Shown in pieces: positions 56,197-64,000 of a DNA stretch of 64,000 nt (position 1 is its first letter; each line of letters opens with the position of its first letter). Below the pieces are notes generated by a model, which searched no databases, had not been told where the DNA came from, and worked only from the letters and a program-made list of their open reading frames with translations. The DNA is from Balneolaceae bacterium. Lineage in GTDB: Bacteria > Bacteroidota > Rhodothermia > Balneolales > Balneolaceae. A program made the translations under genes and the position numbers. The stretch spans positions 1-64,000 of the forward strand of contig JAFIFB010000079.1 in the NCBI GenBank assembly GCA_020832285.1, written 5' to 3'.

Positions 56197-57030
56197 ATGG
56201 TTAGATTATTTAAAATATTATTATTGCTTTGTGCATTTGTTATCTGTTTCTCTTCACTAATTGAGGCAAGGCAACAATACCAGGAACCGGAAGTTTCTGT
56301 AATATTTCGAAATATTGCAGAAATAACAGATCCAGCATCTATAGAAATTATTATAGATGACTTCTTAATAACAGAGTTTATTGAAGATATAGAACGAATT
56401 GAGGTCATTGATGTCAGTAATATTGGATTTGGCACTAATGATATTTTGGTGGTACACCCATCTCGAAATGTGTATTTACTTGACTCTCCATCATCACCAG
56501 AACTATTAGAAACAATGCAAAATTGGACAATTACTGAACAGAGAAGAGATGCATCTAATGTTTTATCAGCAGATGATTTTTACCCCACCCATGCTGATAC
56601 TTTAGAAAGCTGGGAGTTGGAAGAAACGCAAATTGAACTGGTTCAGAACTCACTTATTTCAGATGTTCTAACATCATTAAACAGAAACTATACTGAGCTT
56701 CCCATCAGTTTCAGGTTTGAACGAGATCATGATGGTTTTACTTTCCAGATGTGGAATTATGACGAAGATGCATTTTTATTCACCCCTCGTCCACCAGGTG
56801 TTGCAGACAGTGTGGCTGTAAACGATTTTCTTTATGTGCTATACAGCGATTCAACAGTTGTTGCAGATACCACATTATATGACGTGATTTATATTAATAA
56901 AACTATTCAGGAAACCATTCATGTTCCTGAAATTGAAGAGCAAGAAATAATTCAGACACAAACCCTCCCCGGTTCAGAAGCTTTTATAAATGAATTGCAA
57001 AATCTGGAAGCAACAATTAGAAGAGAATAA
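56197..57030 (+). CDS. Exported protein of unknown function, last gene of the motor operon
   Basis: The signal peptide is MVRLFKILLLLCAFVICFSSLIEA. I start at ATG 56197, preceded by AAAGG, rather than the GTG at 56173 that lies inside the upstream gene. The mature part of about 250 residues has two mixed alpha/beta halves (EPEVSVIFRNIAEITDPASI and LPISFRFERDHDGFTFQMWN) that I do not recognise. No lipid or sorting motif is seen. It ends 3 bases from the stop of the convergent protease gene. Confidence 0.78.
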   Translation: MVRLFKILLLLCAFVICFSSLIEARQQYQEPEVSVIFRNIAEITDPASIEIIIDDFLITEFIEDIERIEVIDVSNIGFGTNDILVVHPSRNVYLLDSPSSPELLETMQNWTITEQRRDASNVLSADDFYPTHADTLESWELEETQIELVQNSLISDVLTSLNRNYTELPISFRFERDHDGFTFQMWNYDEDAFLFTPRPPGVADSVAVNDFLYVLYSDSTVVADTTLYDVIYINKTIQETIHVPEIEEQEIIQTQTLPGSEAFINELQNLEATIRRE

Positions 57031-57033
57031 AAC

Positions 57034-59373
57034 TTATTTCACAAAAGTTTTCTCTTCTGAAAAAAAATTCATCGCTTTTTGGAATCCCTCCCCATCCCAA
57101 TACAACAGTGAATCCTGATATGCTTCAAAGTATTCATAGCCGGGAATAAACGGAATTTCTCCTTCTTCGTAAAGCTCTCTTGATATTATATCATACAAAT
57201 CATTCGTTCCAACACCGATCGGGGTCATCGTTCGGTCGAAATAAAGAATTGTAAAGATATCTTCATTATAATCTCTGAAATATCTTCGTCCTTCTGCAAT
57301 CTGAAACCATATACTTTCACTAACATTATCAAAAAATATATACCGCCCCTGATTGTATTTTTCGATAGAGCTTAAATACTCACCAATAGGTGTTTTCGGT
57401 ACAAGTATATAAGCAAATTCATTAGCTGCATGAATTCCTTCTGGTTTGTAATCCTCTGTTAAGGGTGAATGGCCTTGAGCATTATTAGCTTCTAAAACAA
57501 CAATAGCTGCATTCCAAAAAGCATTATTTATTCCGGTTAAAATTATTTCATTGACTCCATTTCCTGTCAAATCAGCCAGTATCATGGCTCTTAATTGGCC
57601 AATATGAACGTATTCTGAAATAATTTCTCCATTTTGAACATTTAGCAAAAAAACTACATTTTGAAAATAGATATTGGAGCTTGCATTTATTACGATTTTA
57701 TTAAGCCTATCTGTTTCAATGTATCCAATTTGATTACTTCTCAAGCCGGTCTCAAGAAGAGCACTCTGTCTTGGGAAATTGTAATTCAATTTTAATTCTT
57801 TTTGCCAAATTAAAGAATCGCCACTAACAGACCAAGCTGAAACAACGGAAGTTTGTTCATCAGCTCTGTTACCTCTGCTCGTCCATATTAATTCATTTTG
57901 CCCGTCATTTGTAATATCTGCCAAAACTGCTAACGGGTTTACTTCAATATCGCGTTGAGTTGACTGATAATGAGCGGTTTCAGCATCAACTGTTATTTTA
58001 TTTATTTTACTTCCGCTGTTATTGGCTAGTACCAAATAATTACCTTCAAAAGAAAAAGAGGCAGGGTTTCTGTCCCGAGGTTCAGTTATCAAAGCTATTA
58101 TTATGCCTAATAAAACAATCGAAAATGCCGCACTAACAGGATTTCCAATTTTCTCTGATACATTCCTGTAATACTGAGATATCAGATTTGTTCTGACAAG
58201 ATCAGTTACTCTTCGGTCATAAAATAGATCTTCTAATTTATTTGCGCCAACTACATCCAAGCTTCTTGATGGATATTTATTTTGGAGCTTTTCAATTTCC
58301 CTTTCGAATAACGTTTTTTGTGATTGAGGTACAACAAGTACATCAATCCAAGAAAAAAAAGCTGCTTTTGTTTTTTGATATATTGATTCAGAAGATATCT
58401 CTACCACCTTACCATCACTTTCAACATCACCGGTGATTGCAGCATCAGGATTAATTATAAACTTCTCACGGTTTCCGGTTTTTTTTAATAAGGCTGAATA
58501 CCATAATGCAGATATAGCGAGATTGGCTGAAGTTCCGTCGTGTAGTGCACCGGTTAATTCATAGCTAATTAATCCTTTAAAAAAAGTATTATTTAATTTA
58601 TTTGTTCTTTCTCTTAATAGTTTTCTTGTAGCATTTAAAACCTCTCTTTTATAAAGATATGTGGGCTCTTCTATACCATAGACATTGAAACTTCGACTTA
58701 GCTCATCTTCACTTTTAGATTCACTGTATAGTTCAATTGAAATCCTCCTTAACCTCCCGGAATTTATGGAAGATGCTTCGTCGTTATCAACATAATCTTC
58801 AACCACGGGAATCATTACCTTCCCTATTTTTTTTTCAATCAGTAGCTGAACTTCTTTTTTCAGTGAATTTAACTTTTTTATCTCTCTGTCAAGTATTTGA
58901 ATTTCATGAATTAAGTATTTGAATAAAATTTTAATACCCACTTCTGAAGATACTTCAGCAAATTTTGATAAACTGGAAACTCTACAACCGGTCAAATCTT
59001 CTAAATGTTTTTCAGCCACTTCAAACTCATTCAGACAACTGTATGAATAAACACAAACTTCATGCAATCTTTCATTGATTTTTTTAAAATGAGTGCTCTT
59101 TCTCAAGGCAGGCAACTCTGATATGAGTGTTGCAAATAGATCAAGATCATCTTCTAATTCATCAGGGTCAATACCACTCCATGTAACAGGCAAACCATAC
59201 AATGGTAAATCAGCTATAATGTGGCTGATATAACTCTCATATCTTTTATACTCTCCCTCTAATTCTTTTACAAAATTTCTGAAAATGTGATATCGGTATC
59301 TTATAGATACAGAATTTTCAAATTGATATATCAGCTTTTGAAATAATTGTTGAATTTGAACAGGATTGGGCAT
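57034..59373 (-). CDS. Membrane protein with cytoplasmic Lon-type (S16) protease domain and periplasmic FG-GAP propeller
   Basis: Residues 1-200 are helical and charged. About 235-390 match the Lon proteolytic domain: ALHDGTSANLAISAL aligns with the Lon serine motif (D-G-P-S-A-G), giving S282. AAITGDVESDGKVVEI aligns with A-M-T-G-E-I-x-x-x-G-x-V, and YQKTKAAFFSWIDVLVVP aligns with the Lys helix, giving K334, three residues before A-A as in Lon. There is no AAA+ ATPase part. One membrane helix follows at about 413-433 (SAAFSIVLLGIIIALIT). FG-GAP-like repeats then span the rest (LAVLADITNDGQNELIWTS, RAMILADLTGNGVNEIILTG). Thus the protease should be cytoplasmic and the propeller periplasmic, a sensor-protease layout. 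The signal and the target are unknown. Confidence 0.75.
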   Translation of the reverse strand: MPNPVQIQQLFQKLIYQFENSVSIRYRYHIFRNFVKELEGEYKRYESYISHIIADLPLYGLPVTWSGIDPDELEDDLDLFATLISELPALRKSTHFKKINERLHEVCVYSYSCLNEFEVAEKHLEDLTGCRVSSLSKFAEVSSEVGIKILFKYLIHEIQILDREIKKLNSLKKEVQLLIEKKIGKVMIPVVEDYVDNDEASSINSGRLRRISIELYSESKSEDELSRSFNVYGIEEPTYLYKREVLNATRKLLRERTNKLNNTFFKGLISYELTGALHDGTSANLAISALWYSALLKKTGNREKFIINPDAAITGDVESDGKVVEISSESIYQKTKAAFFSWIDVLVVPQSQKTLFEREIEKLQNKYPSRSLDVVGANKLEDLFYDRRVTDLVRTNLISQYYRNVSEKIGNPVSAAFSIVLLGIIIALITEPRDRNPASFSFEGNYLVLANNSGSKINKITVDAETAHYQSTQRDIEVNPLAVLADITNDGQNELIWTSRGNRADEQTSVVSAWSVSGDSLIWQKELKLNYNFPRQSALLETGLRSNQIGYIETDRLNKIVINASSNIYFQNVVFLLNVQNGEIISEYVHIGQLRAMILADLTGNGVNEIILTGINNAFWNAAIVVLEANNAQGHSPLTEDYKPEGIHAANEFAYILVPKTPIGEYLSSIEKYNQGRYIFFDNVSESIWFQIAEGRRYFRDYNEDIFTILYFDRTMTPIGVGTNDLYDIISRELYEEGEIPFIPGYEYFEAYQDSLLYWDGEGFQKAMNFFSEEKTFVK

Positions 59374-59490
59374 AAATCATTATGATTTTGTCAAAAGTCC
59401 CCTACTACATATTTCTTGCACTGTTAAATTTGACTAAAAGCCAAACTTTAATTTCAGTTTAGCTATATCATACAGAAGAAATAATAATAT

Positions 59491-60300
59491 TCACTTATAA
59501 AAAAACAGAAGAGAGTTGCTGCTCTTCAATTTTTCTACAGGTAATCTGCAAAAGCCACTATTAATCAACCACAAACTTGAATTGCCACCCGTGTGAAGGA
59601 CTATCTTATCAGGCTTACAGGTATTTGAAATATTTTCAACATCTATTTTAATTTCATCCTTGCTTATTTCCATTATGTGAGAAAAGCCTACCTTATCTGC
59701 AGAATCTGATGTATATGTAATGTTTCCTGTAATGCTATCACGAAAAAGATCGATCTTCAGTATTGGCAAATGCATACTACACTTTTCAAGATCAGTAATT
59801 TTTTCCTTTGGAATAACTGACTCAGATATTTCAAGAATACCGCCTGGTTTGCTAATAAAGAAGTTTAAATTATCTTCTAATTTTAATATCACGATGTCTT
59901 TCTCATTCAGATATTGTGATATAACATGAAGACGGGATCTTAATTTCACATCATCATAGATAACACGTATCAGTGTCTTATACTTTTCTGAAATAAAAGT
60001 TTTAATTGATTTATGCTTGTTCTTTGCAACCGTTGTCTGTGCAGCAAGAACAAAATTATTTGCAGTATTAAATTGATTTGACACTGCTTTCAAATGAATG
60101 ATTGAAGGTTTTCTCTCTTTTCTTTCACTGTTTTGTTTAATTTCTTCAGTTAGATTGTAAAATTCTTTGAACCAAACAGCTAATAATCGAACTTCTTCAT
60201 CACTTTCAACCCATTCACGAACCCACCTTCTTTCCTCTCTGGATAATTTCACAGGGTTCTTTACAAACAATTCAATTTGATATTCAGTAGGCTTATTCAA
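59491..60300 (-). CDS. Soluble protein with FecR-N-like start, possible anti-sigma
   Basis: The N-terminus (residues 7-48, YQIELFVKNPVKLSREERRW and VREWVESDEEVRLLAVWFKE) resembles the start of FecR-type anti-sigma proteins. No membrane segment follows. The remainder (about 60-269) is beta-rich and unrecognised, with FISKPGGILEISESVIPKEK and KIVLHTGGNSSLWLINSGFC. It lies between the sigma-like gene and the membrane protease on one strand, with gaps of 52 and 117 bases. It could be the protease substrate. That role is an inference from order and the short similarity. Confidence 0.55.
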   Translation of the reverse strand: MNKPTEYQIELFVKNPVKLSREERRWVREWVESDEEVRLLAVWFKEFYNLTEEIKQNSERKERKPSIIHLKAVSNQFNTANNFVLAAQTTVAKNKHKSIKTFISEKYKTLIRVIYDDVKLRSRLHVISQYLNEKDIVILKLEDNLNFFISKPGGILEISESVIPKEKITDLEKCSMHLPILKIDLFRDSITGNITYTSDSADKVGFSHIMEISKDEIKIDVENISNTCKPDKIVLHTGGNSSLWLINSGFCRLPVEKLKSSNSLLFFYK

Positions 60301-60352
60301 AATATTATGATTTATAGATATATCCTGACAAATTGTTACAACTGCAGAAAAG

Positions 60353-61357
60353 TTATGCCCAATCCTGCTTATAAACTCTTACCAAATCTGCTCTAACAAG
60401 TTTCACAAGATATTCAAGTTTTTGCCTGTGATGCGTTCTGAATTGATTATATTCCAGTGCCGGCATTTGTTCTTTTAAACACTCATAATGAGAGATATTA
60501 TTATTCTTTCCTATAAAATGTTCTTTTACTATCTCTTTTGATGCATTCATATATGCATTTAATGACTTTATTGACATCTTATTTTTTCTAATATAGTTAT
60601 AACCAACTGTGAAGCGGATTGATTTAACACTCCTTTCAAGGAATTCATCAAACTCTCCATTTAACAATCGCAAGTCGACATCCGGGATAACTTTATCCTG
60701 AATTTTATCACTATTAAAATGGACAAAAATTTCTCTTATTATTATTGCAAGGCCTATCAAAGAAAAACGCTTTTGATACTCACTCTGTTGCATCATGATG
60801 TCAATCACTTCAATCAGAATGTCAGGAATCTGAATATGTTTGTCCAGCCTTTGGCTCAGTTTAATCTGCATAAATTCGGATGGCATTTTGGGTAGGTTAT
60901 TCAAACCTTTTTCAATTACTAGGTCACCATTATTGAAACATACACGCCATTCACAATCACTTTCGCGAATTGCCAACTTTAAGTTTCTGATAATTTTTCG
61001 AAGCGACGGATCTCTCTCACCAATAGCCCTGAATAGATTGTCTTCAACTTTAGTAAAGATCAATTTTCGAATCAAAAATGTTATTTCGGGTTCAGTCATC
61101 TCATTCAAATCATATCCATCAAAGTATTCTTGAAACTTGATTAATCGTCCATCTATATCTTTTTCAAAGCTTTCGGCAATAAAGTCCCACGCCAAATCTT
61201 TAAGATCTTCTCCATGAAATAGAAAAAGTTTGTTTGCAGATGCTTTCATTTTTAAATAAGCAAGAGCTATAGAATGACATTCCTCAATGAGTCTACGTAG
61301 TTCTCTTGTATGATTTGATGAATTTATGCAGCATATCAAAGAATTTCTTAACCCCAT
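60353..61357 (-). CDS. Unrecognised protein with sigma-70-like features
   Basis: Mostly helical, 334 residues, no signal or membrane helix. An ECF-region-2-like pattern is visible at about 48-110 (HGEDLKDLAWDFIAESFEKD, PEITFLIRKLIFTKVEDNLF). A C-terminal helix-turn-helix-like stretch (about 295-330, EQMPALEYNQFRTHHRQKLEYLVKLVRADLVRV) recalls region 4. The similarity is weak and the central 150 residues have no sigma equivalent. A divergent sigma or another DNA-binding regulator are both possible. It is the first gene of the leftward three-gene operon, a usual place for a regulator. Confidence 0.5.
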   Translation of the reverse strand: MGLRNSLICCINSSNHTRELRRLIEECHSIALAYLKMKASANKLFLFHGEDLKDLAWDFIAESFEKDIDGRLIKFQEYFDGYDLNEMTEPEITFLIRKLIFTKVEDNLFRAIGERDPSLRKIIRNLKLAIRESDCEWRVCFNNGDLVIEKGLNNLPKMPSEFMQIKLSQRLDKHIQIPDILIEVIDIMMQQSEYQKRFSLIGLAIIIREIFVHFNSDKIQDKVIPDVDLRLLNGEFDEFLERSVKSIRFTVGYNYIRKNKMSIKSLNAYMNASKEIVKEHFIGKNNNISHYECLKEQMPALEYNQFRTHHRQKLEYLVKLVRADLVRVYKQDWA

Positions 61358-61951
61358 AGGACTCTTATTTAGTTAGATGTGTAGTCAGATAATAAAATGT
61401 GTTTAATTTTGCAAACAATTACAATTAAAAATGTTTAGTCGTAAAACTATTTGTTCTCATATTTAATTTTTAATTTCCTATATATATATCTTACATAATA
61501 ATGATTTTATTTAATATAGCTCTATAATTCTTCAATCAATATCCCAAGATATATTTATGTTAATTTTCTTTAATATGTAATTTTTAATAATACTGTCAGC
61601 TATTTTCCTACTGATTTAGTTTGGCTCATTTTTACGGGTTTTTGAGTATTAGAATTCTTTCTTTTTCCGGGTATGAATCCATTCATTGATTGTGAGATGA
61701 GTTCTTAAAATTAAATATTTCTATTTGGTAGGTGATGATTCGAGATTAATTTATTAGGTGGCTTACTCATTATTTATTCGATGTGATGAAAACCGGATAA
61801 CTCTTCCAATTTTCATTGAGAAAATGAGACAAAATATCTTCCTGAATACAAAAGTTTTTTTACTATAGTGATTGATTTAATAGAGGTTAGATTGGGCCGA
61901 ATTATTACCAATTCCAATTTGTAGAATCCAATCGAAAACTGCATATTTTCG
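61358..61951. other. AT-rich intergenic region between the regulator-like operon and the sugar kinase
   Basis: About 600 bases, very AT-rich, between divergent genes. It must hold promoters for both. No gene, repeat or RNA structure was recognised. It marks the right edge of the accessory region. Confidence 0.4.
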
Positions 61952-61978
61952 ATGATTCATTTCAAACAAACCATAACC

Positions 61979-62884
61979 ATGAAAAAGAAGATTCTTTGTG
62001 CCGGGGAAATTTTATGGGATTCCATGCCGCCGGGACTGTTTCTTGGCGGTGCTCCTTATAATGCGGGCTATCACCTGAATAAGCTGGGGCTGGACGTTTA
62101 TATCGTCAGCCGGGTGGGAGATGATGATCTTGGCCGTGAAGCTGTAAAACGTGCTGCAGCTTCCGGTGTATACACAGATTTAATTCAGGTGGATTCTGAA
62201 CTTCCCACTGGATTTGTGGAAGTGAATCTGGGGGCAAACGGTATCCCCGAATACAACATCAAAAAACCAGTAGCATGGGATGAAATTTCGTTGAATCCTG
62301 AACTGGCCGATGTGGCTAAATCGGCCGATGCACTGATTTTCGGGACCCTCGCACAGCGCTCAGAAACATCCGGGAATACGATAAGGCAGCTCGGAAAGGC
62401 TGATTGTCTGAAAGTGCTGGACCTAAACTTTCGTTTCCCTTATGTTGATCCGGATATAACCGATCAATCGCTGCAGATGGCTGATGTTGTGAAGATGAAT
62501 CATGAAGAGCTTGAACAGCTTCAGAAGTGGTTTTCTCTTTCCGGTGAGATGAAGGAGGCGATCCGCCAGGTATCGGACAGATTTTCGCTGGAGATGGTTT
62601 GTGTAACCAGTGGGGCAGTAGGTGCTCTTTTATGGGACGGCAACCGGTTTTACGAAGGAAAAAGCTATAAAGTGAATGTTGCCGACACAGTCGGTTCCGG
62701 TGATGCTTTTTTGGCGGTAATGGTTTCCGGTTACCTGTATGGAGTGCCGCCCGAGAAACTAATCAGTTATTCGAACCGGATGGGTGCGTTCATCGCCACA
62801 CAAAACGGCGGTACTCCTGAATACACGCTCGGCACTATCGAAGCGATTGAATCTTTACCGCTGCCAGTTAATCCGCATTTTTAA
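61979..62884 (+). CDS. PfkB-family sugar kinase, probably fructokinase
   Basis: This kinase phosphorylates a sugar with ATP in the cytosol. The N-terminal motif GEILWDSMPPGLFLGGAPYN and the C-terminal PfkB signature DTVGSGDAFLAVMVSGYL (catalytic Asp in GSGDAF) are clear. CAGEILWD and the early GGAPYNAGYHL fit fructokinase-type members. I start at ATG 61979 (MKKKILCAGE), since the ATG at 61952 adds nine unlike residues. About 301 residues, normal. The sugar porter downstream may supply the substrate. Confidence 0.88.
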   Translation: MKKKILCAGEILWDSMPPGLFLGGAPYNAGYHLNKLGLDVYIVSRVGDDDLGREAVKRAAASGVYTDLIQVDSELPTGFVEVNLGANGIPEYNIKKPVAWDEISLNPELADVAKSADALIFGTLAQRSETSGNTIRQLGKADCLKVLDLNFRFPYVDPDITDQSLQMADVVKMNHEELEQLQKWFSLSGEMKEAIRQVSDRFSLEMVCVTSGAVGALLWDGNRFYEGKSYKVNVADTVGSGDAFLAVMVSGYLYGVPPEKLISYSNRMGAFIATQNGGTPEYTLGTIEAIESLPLPVNPHF

Positions 62885-63067
62885 GAGAAAAACTTATGAA
62901 TAAATCTGTCTATTTGATTATTAATGCCTTACCTGCATTTCTGGGACGCTACGCCCACAATCAAATTTCTTGGTGATAAATGCGGGTTGGCTGAGAATAC
63001 AGACGGGGAAGGAAGAAATCCCTGTGAAATAACCGAAACCTGACTTAACCATAACACACAATCAGAT
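62885..63067 (+). promoter_or_regulatory. Leader before the sugar porter with a weak TPP-riboswitch-like motif
   Basis: CTGAGA (62991-62996) and AACCTGA (63037-63043) flank a possible stem (ACAG..GGG/CCC..TGT), reminiscent of part of the thiamine-pyrophosphate riboswitch. The rest of the conserved core (the TAAT..GCGTAGGGA part) is not seen, and sugar transport is not a usual TPP target. It may be coincidence. Confidence 0.15.
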
Positions 63068-64000
63068 ATGAAGGATAATAAAATTTACATTTGGGCCCTG
63101 ATCTCTGCACTGGGCGGATTTCTGTTCGGGTTCGATACGGCCGTGATTTCGGGCGGGGAGCAAAACATCCAGCAGATGTGGGATCTCAGCGACATTATGA
63201 TCGGCCAGACGGTAGCGATGGCACTATATGGAACCATAATCGGAGCACTTTTTGGTGGTGTGCCCGCACAGCGATATGGCAGGAAAATAGCACTGATCTG
63301 GATTGCTGCCCTCTTTTTGATTTCGGCGATCGCTTCTGCATTGGCTCCCGAAATATACACGCTGATGGTTGCACGATTTATCGGTGGCCTGAGTATAGGT
63401 GCATCATCGGTGGTTGCCCCAATGTATATTGCTGAAATAGCCCCATCGGAAAAACGAGGTAAACTTACTGCACTCTTTCAGTTTAACCTGGTGGTGGGAA
63501 TCCTGATTGCCTACTTCTCCAACTTTATGATTGGAACCGAAAACATCGAATCGTGGCGGTGGATGCTCGGTGTAGAAGTGATTCCGGCGGCTCTTTTTCT
63601 CGCGCTTGTTTTTATCATTCCCGAAAGTCCGCGCTGGCTGGTTGTGGCGAAAAACAGAGTGGAAGAAGCCAAAGAAATTTTACGTGTTATCAATCCCGAT
63701 ACGGTTGAATCTTCGCTGAAAGCGATCCAGGCGAGTGATTTGAATCCCGGCAAGACGACTCCGGTTCGGGAGTTTTTCAGTGCTCGATTTAAATTTCCTA
63801 TTCTGCTGGCCTTCCTGTTCGCATTTTTTAACCAGGTTTCGGGCATCAACGCCATTATCTATTTTGCCCCACGTGTTTTTGAGCTGGCAGGCCTTGGTGC
63901 AGAAACTGCTCTGCTTTCAACGGTGGGAGTAGGTGTTGTAAATCTGGCCTTTACCATGCTTGGCCTCTTGCTGATTGACCGCTTCGGACGGCGCTTTTTG
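63068..64000 (+). CDS. Sugar porter (MFS) transporter, 3' end beyond the window
   Basis: The frame opens at ATG 63068 and stays open to the last base (311 codons), so it is truncated by the window. It begins MKDNKIYIWALISALGGFLF, then GFDTAVISGGEQNIQQMW. Family hallmarks are RYGRKIAL, RFIGGLSIGASSVVAPMYIAEIAP, EKRGKL, PESPRWLV (PESPR motif), FFNQVSGINAIIYFAPRVF (the QQxSGxNxxxYY equivalent) and the second DRFGRR. About eight of the twelve expected membrane helices are included. It likely imports a hexose or related sugar for the adjacent PfkB-type kinase. Confidence 0.93.
   Translation, partial: MKDNKIYIWALISALGGFLFGFDTAVISGGEQNIQQMWDLSDIMIGQTVAMALYGTIIGALFGGVPAQRYGRKIALIWIAALFLISAIASALAPEIYTLMVARFIGGLSIGASSVVAPMYIAEIAPSEKRGKLTALFQFNLVVGILIAYFSNFMIGTENIESWRWMLGVEVIPAALFLALVFIIPESPRWLVVAKNRVEEAKEILRVINPDTVESSLKAIQASDLNPGKTTPVREFFSARFKFPILLAFLFAFFNQVSGINAIIYFAPRVFELAGLGAETALLSTVGVGVVNLAFTMLGLLLIDRFGRRFL

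Overview
The window comes from a Gram-negative bacterium of the Bacteroidota/Rhodothermota/Balneolota type. The signs are a SusC/SusD pair with an ECF sigma and FecR regulator, a type IX secretion (T9SS) sorting domain with the NYPNPFNP motif, a PorP/SprF-like protein, a gliding-motility-type C-terminal domain, many lipoproteins and two Wzi-like outer-membrane proteins. No rRNA, tRNA or CRISPR array was seen. Bases 1-26.9 kb and 61.9-64 kb look like core genome. Bases 27-61.4 kb look like AT-richer accessory DNA, beginning at a dead IS1634-type transposase.

Region by region. 0.1-2.6 kb: polyprenyl diphosphate synthase, bamD and nadD. 2.7-6.2 kb: tandem Wzi-like proteins. 6.6-14.6 kb: ECF sigma, FecR-type anti-sigma, SusC and SusD. 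This locus is interrupted between sigma and fecR by an intact GxxExxY gene, a decayed copy of it and CTCTGTG-rich repeats. 14.6-15.0 kb: a terminator and two nested inverted-repeat elements. 15.1-18.4 kb: a propeller-like lipoprotein, galK and galT. 18.6-26.9 kb: CBS protein, rarA, flavin reductase, a two-component system, an M1 peptidase and a DUF805 protein.

28-45.3 kb is a surface-protein island. It holds a T9SS-exported reprolysin-like metalloprotease, a stand-alone lipoprotein resembling that protease's propeptide, and four lipoproteins that share a nearly identical signal peptide. Three of the four also share InlB-type repeats. Their C-terminal modules differ completely: caspase-fold-like peptidase, BspA repeats, metzincin plus FISUMP, and Ycf48-like propeller. 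The island also contains an in-frame amber codon, a frameshifted thioredoxin-like gene and small gene remnants, which suggests active diversification.

45.9-57.0 kb is a tightly packed nine-gene operon: TPR lipoprotein, FG-GAP/gliding-CTD surface protein, PorP/SprF-like protein, an ExbB/TolQ-like channel fused to Ig-like domains, two ExbD/TolR-like proteins, a TonB-like protein, a second TPR lipoprotein and a small exported protein. I infer a dedicated proton-motive-force-driven envelope machine for a surface protein. It meets, tail to tail and three bases apart, an opposite operon (57.0-61.4 kb). That operon encodes a divergent sigma-like protein, a FecR-N-like soluble protein, and a membrane protein that puts a cytoplasmic Lon-type (S16) Ser-Lys protease domain and a periplasmic FG-GAP propeller on one chain. 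These two operons are the best candidate for an undescribed system. The window ends with a PfkB sugar kinase and a truncated sugar-porter gene.
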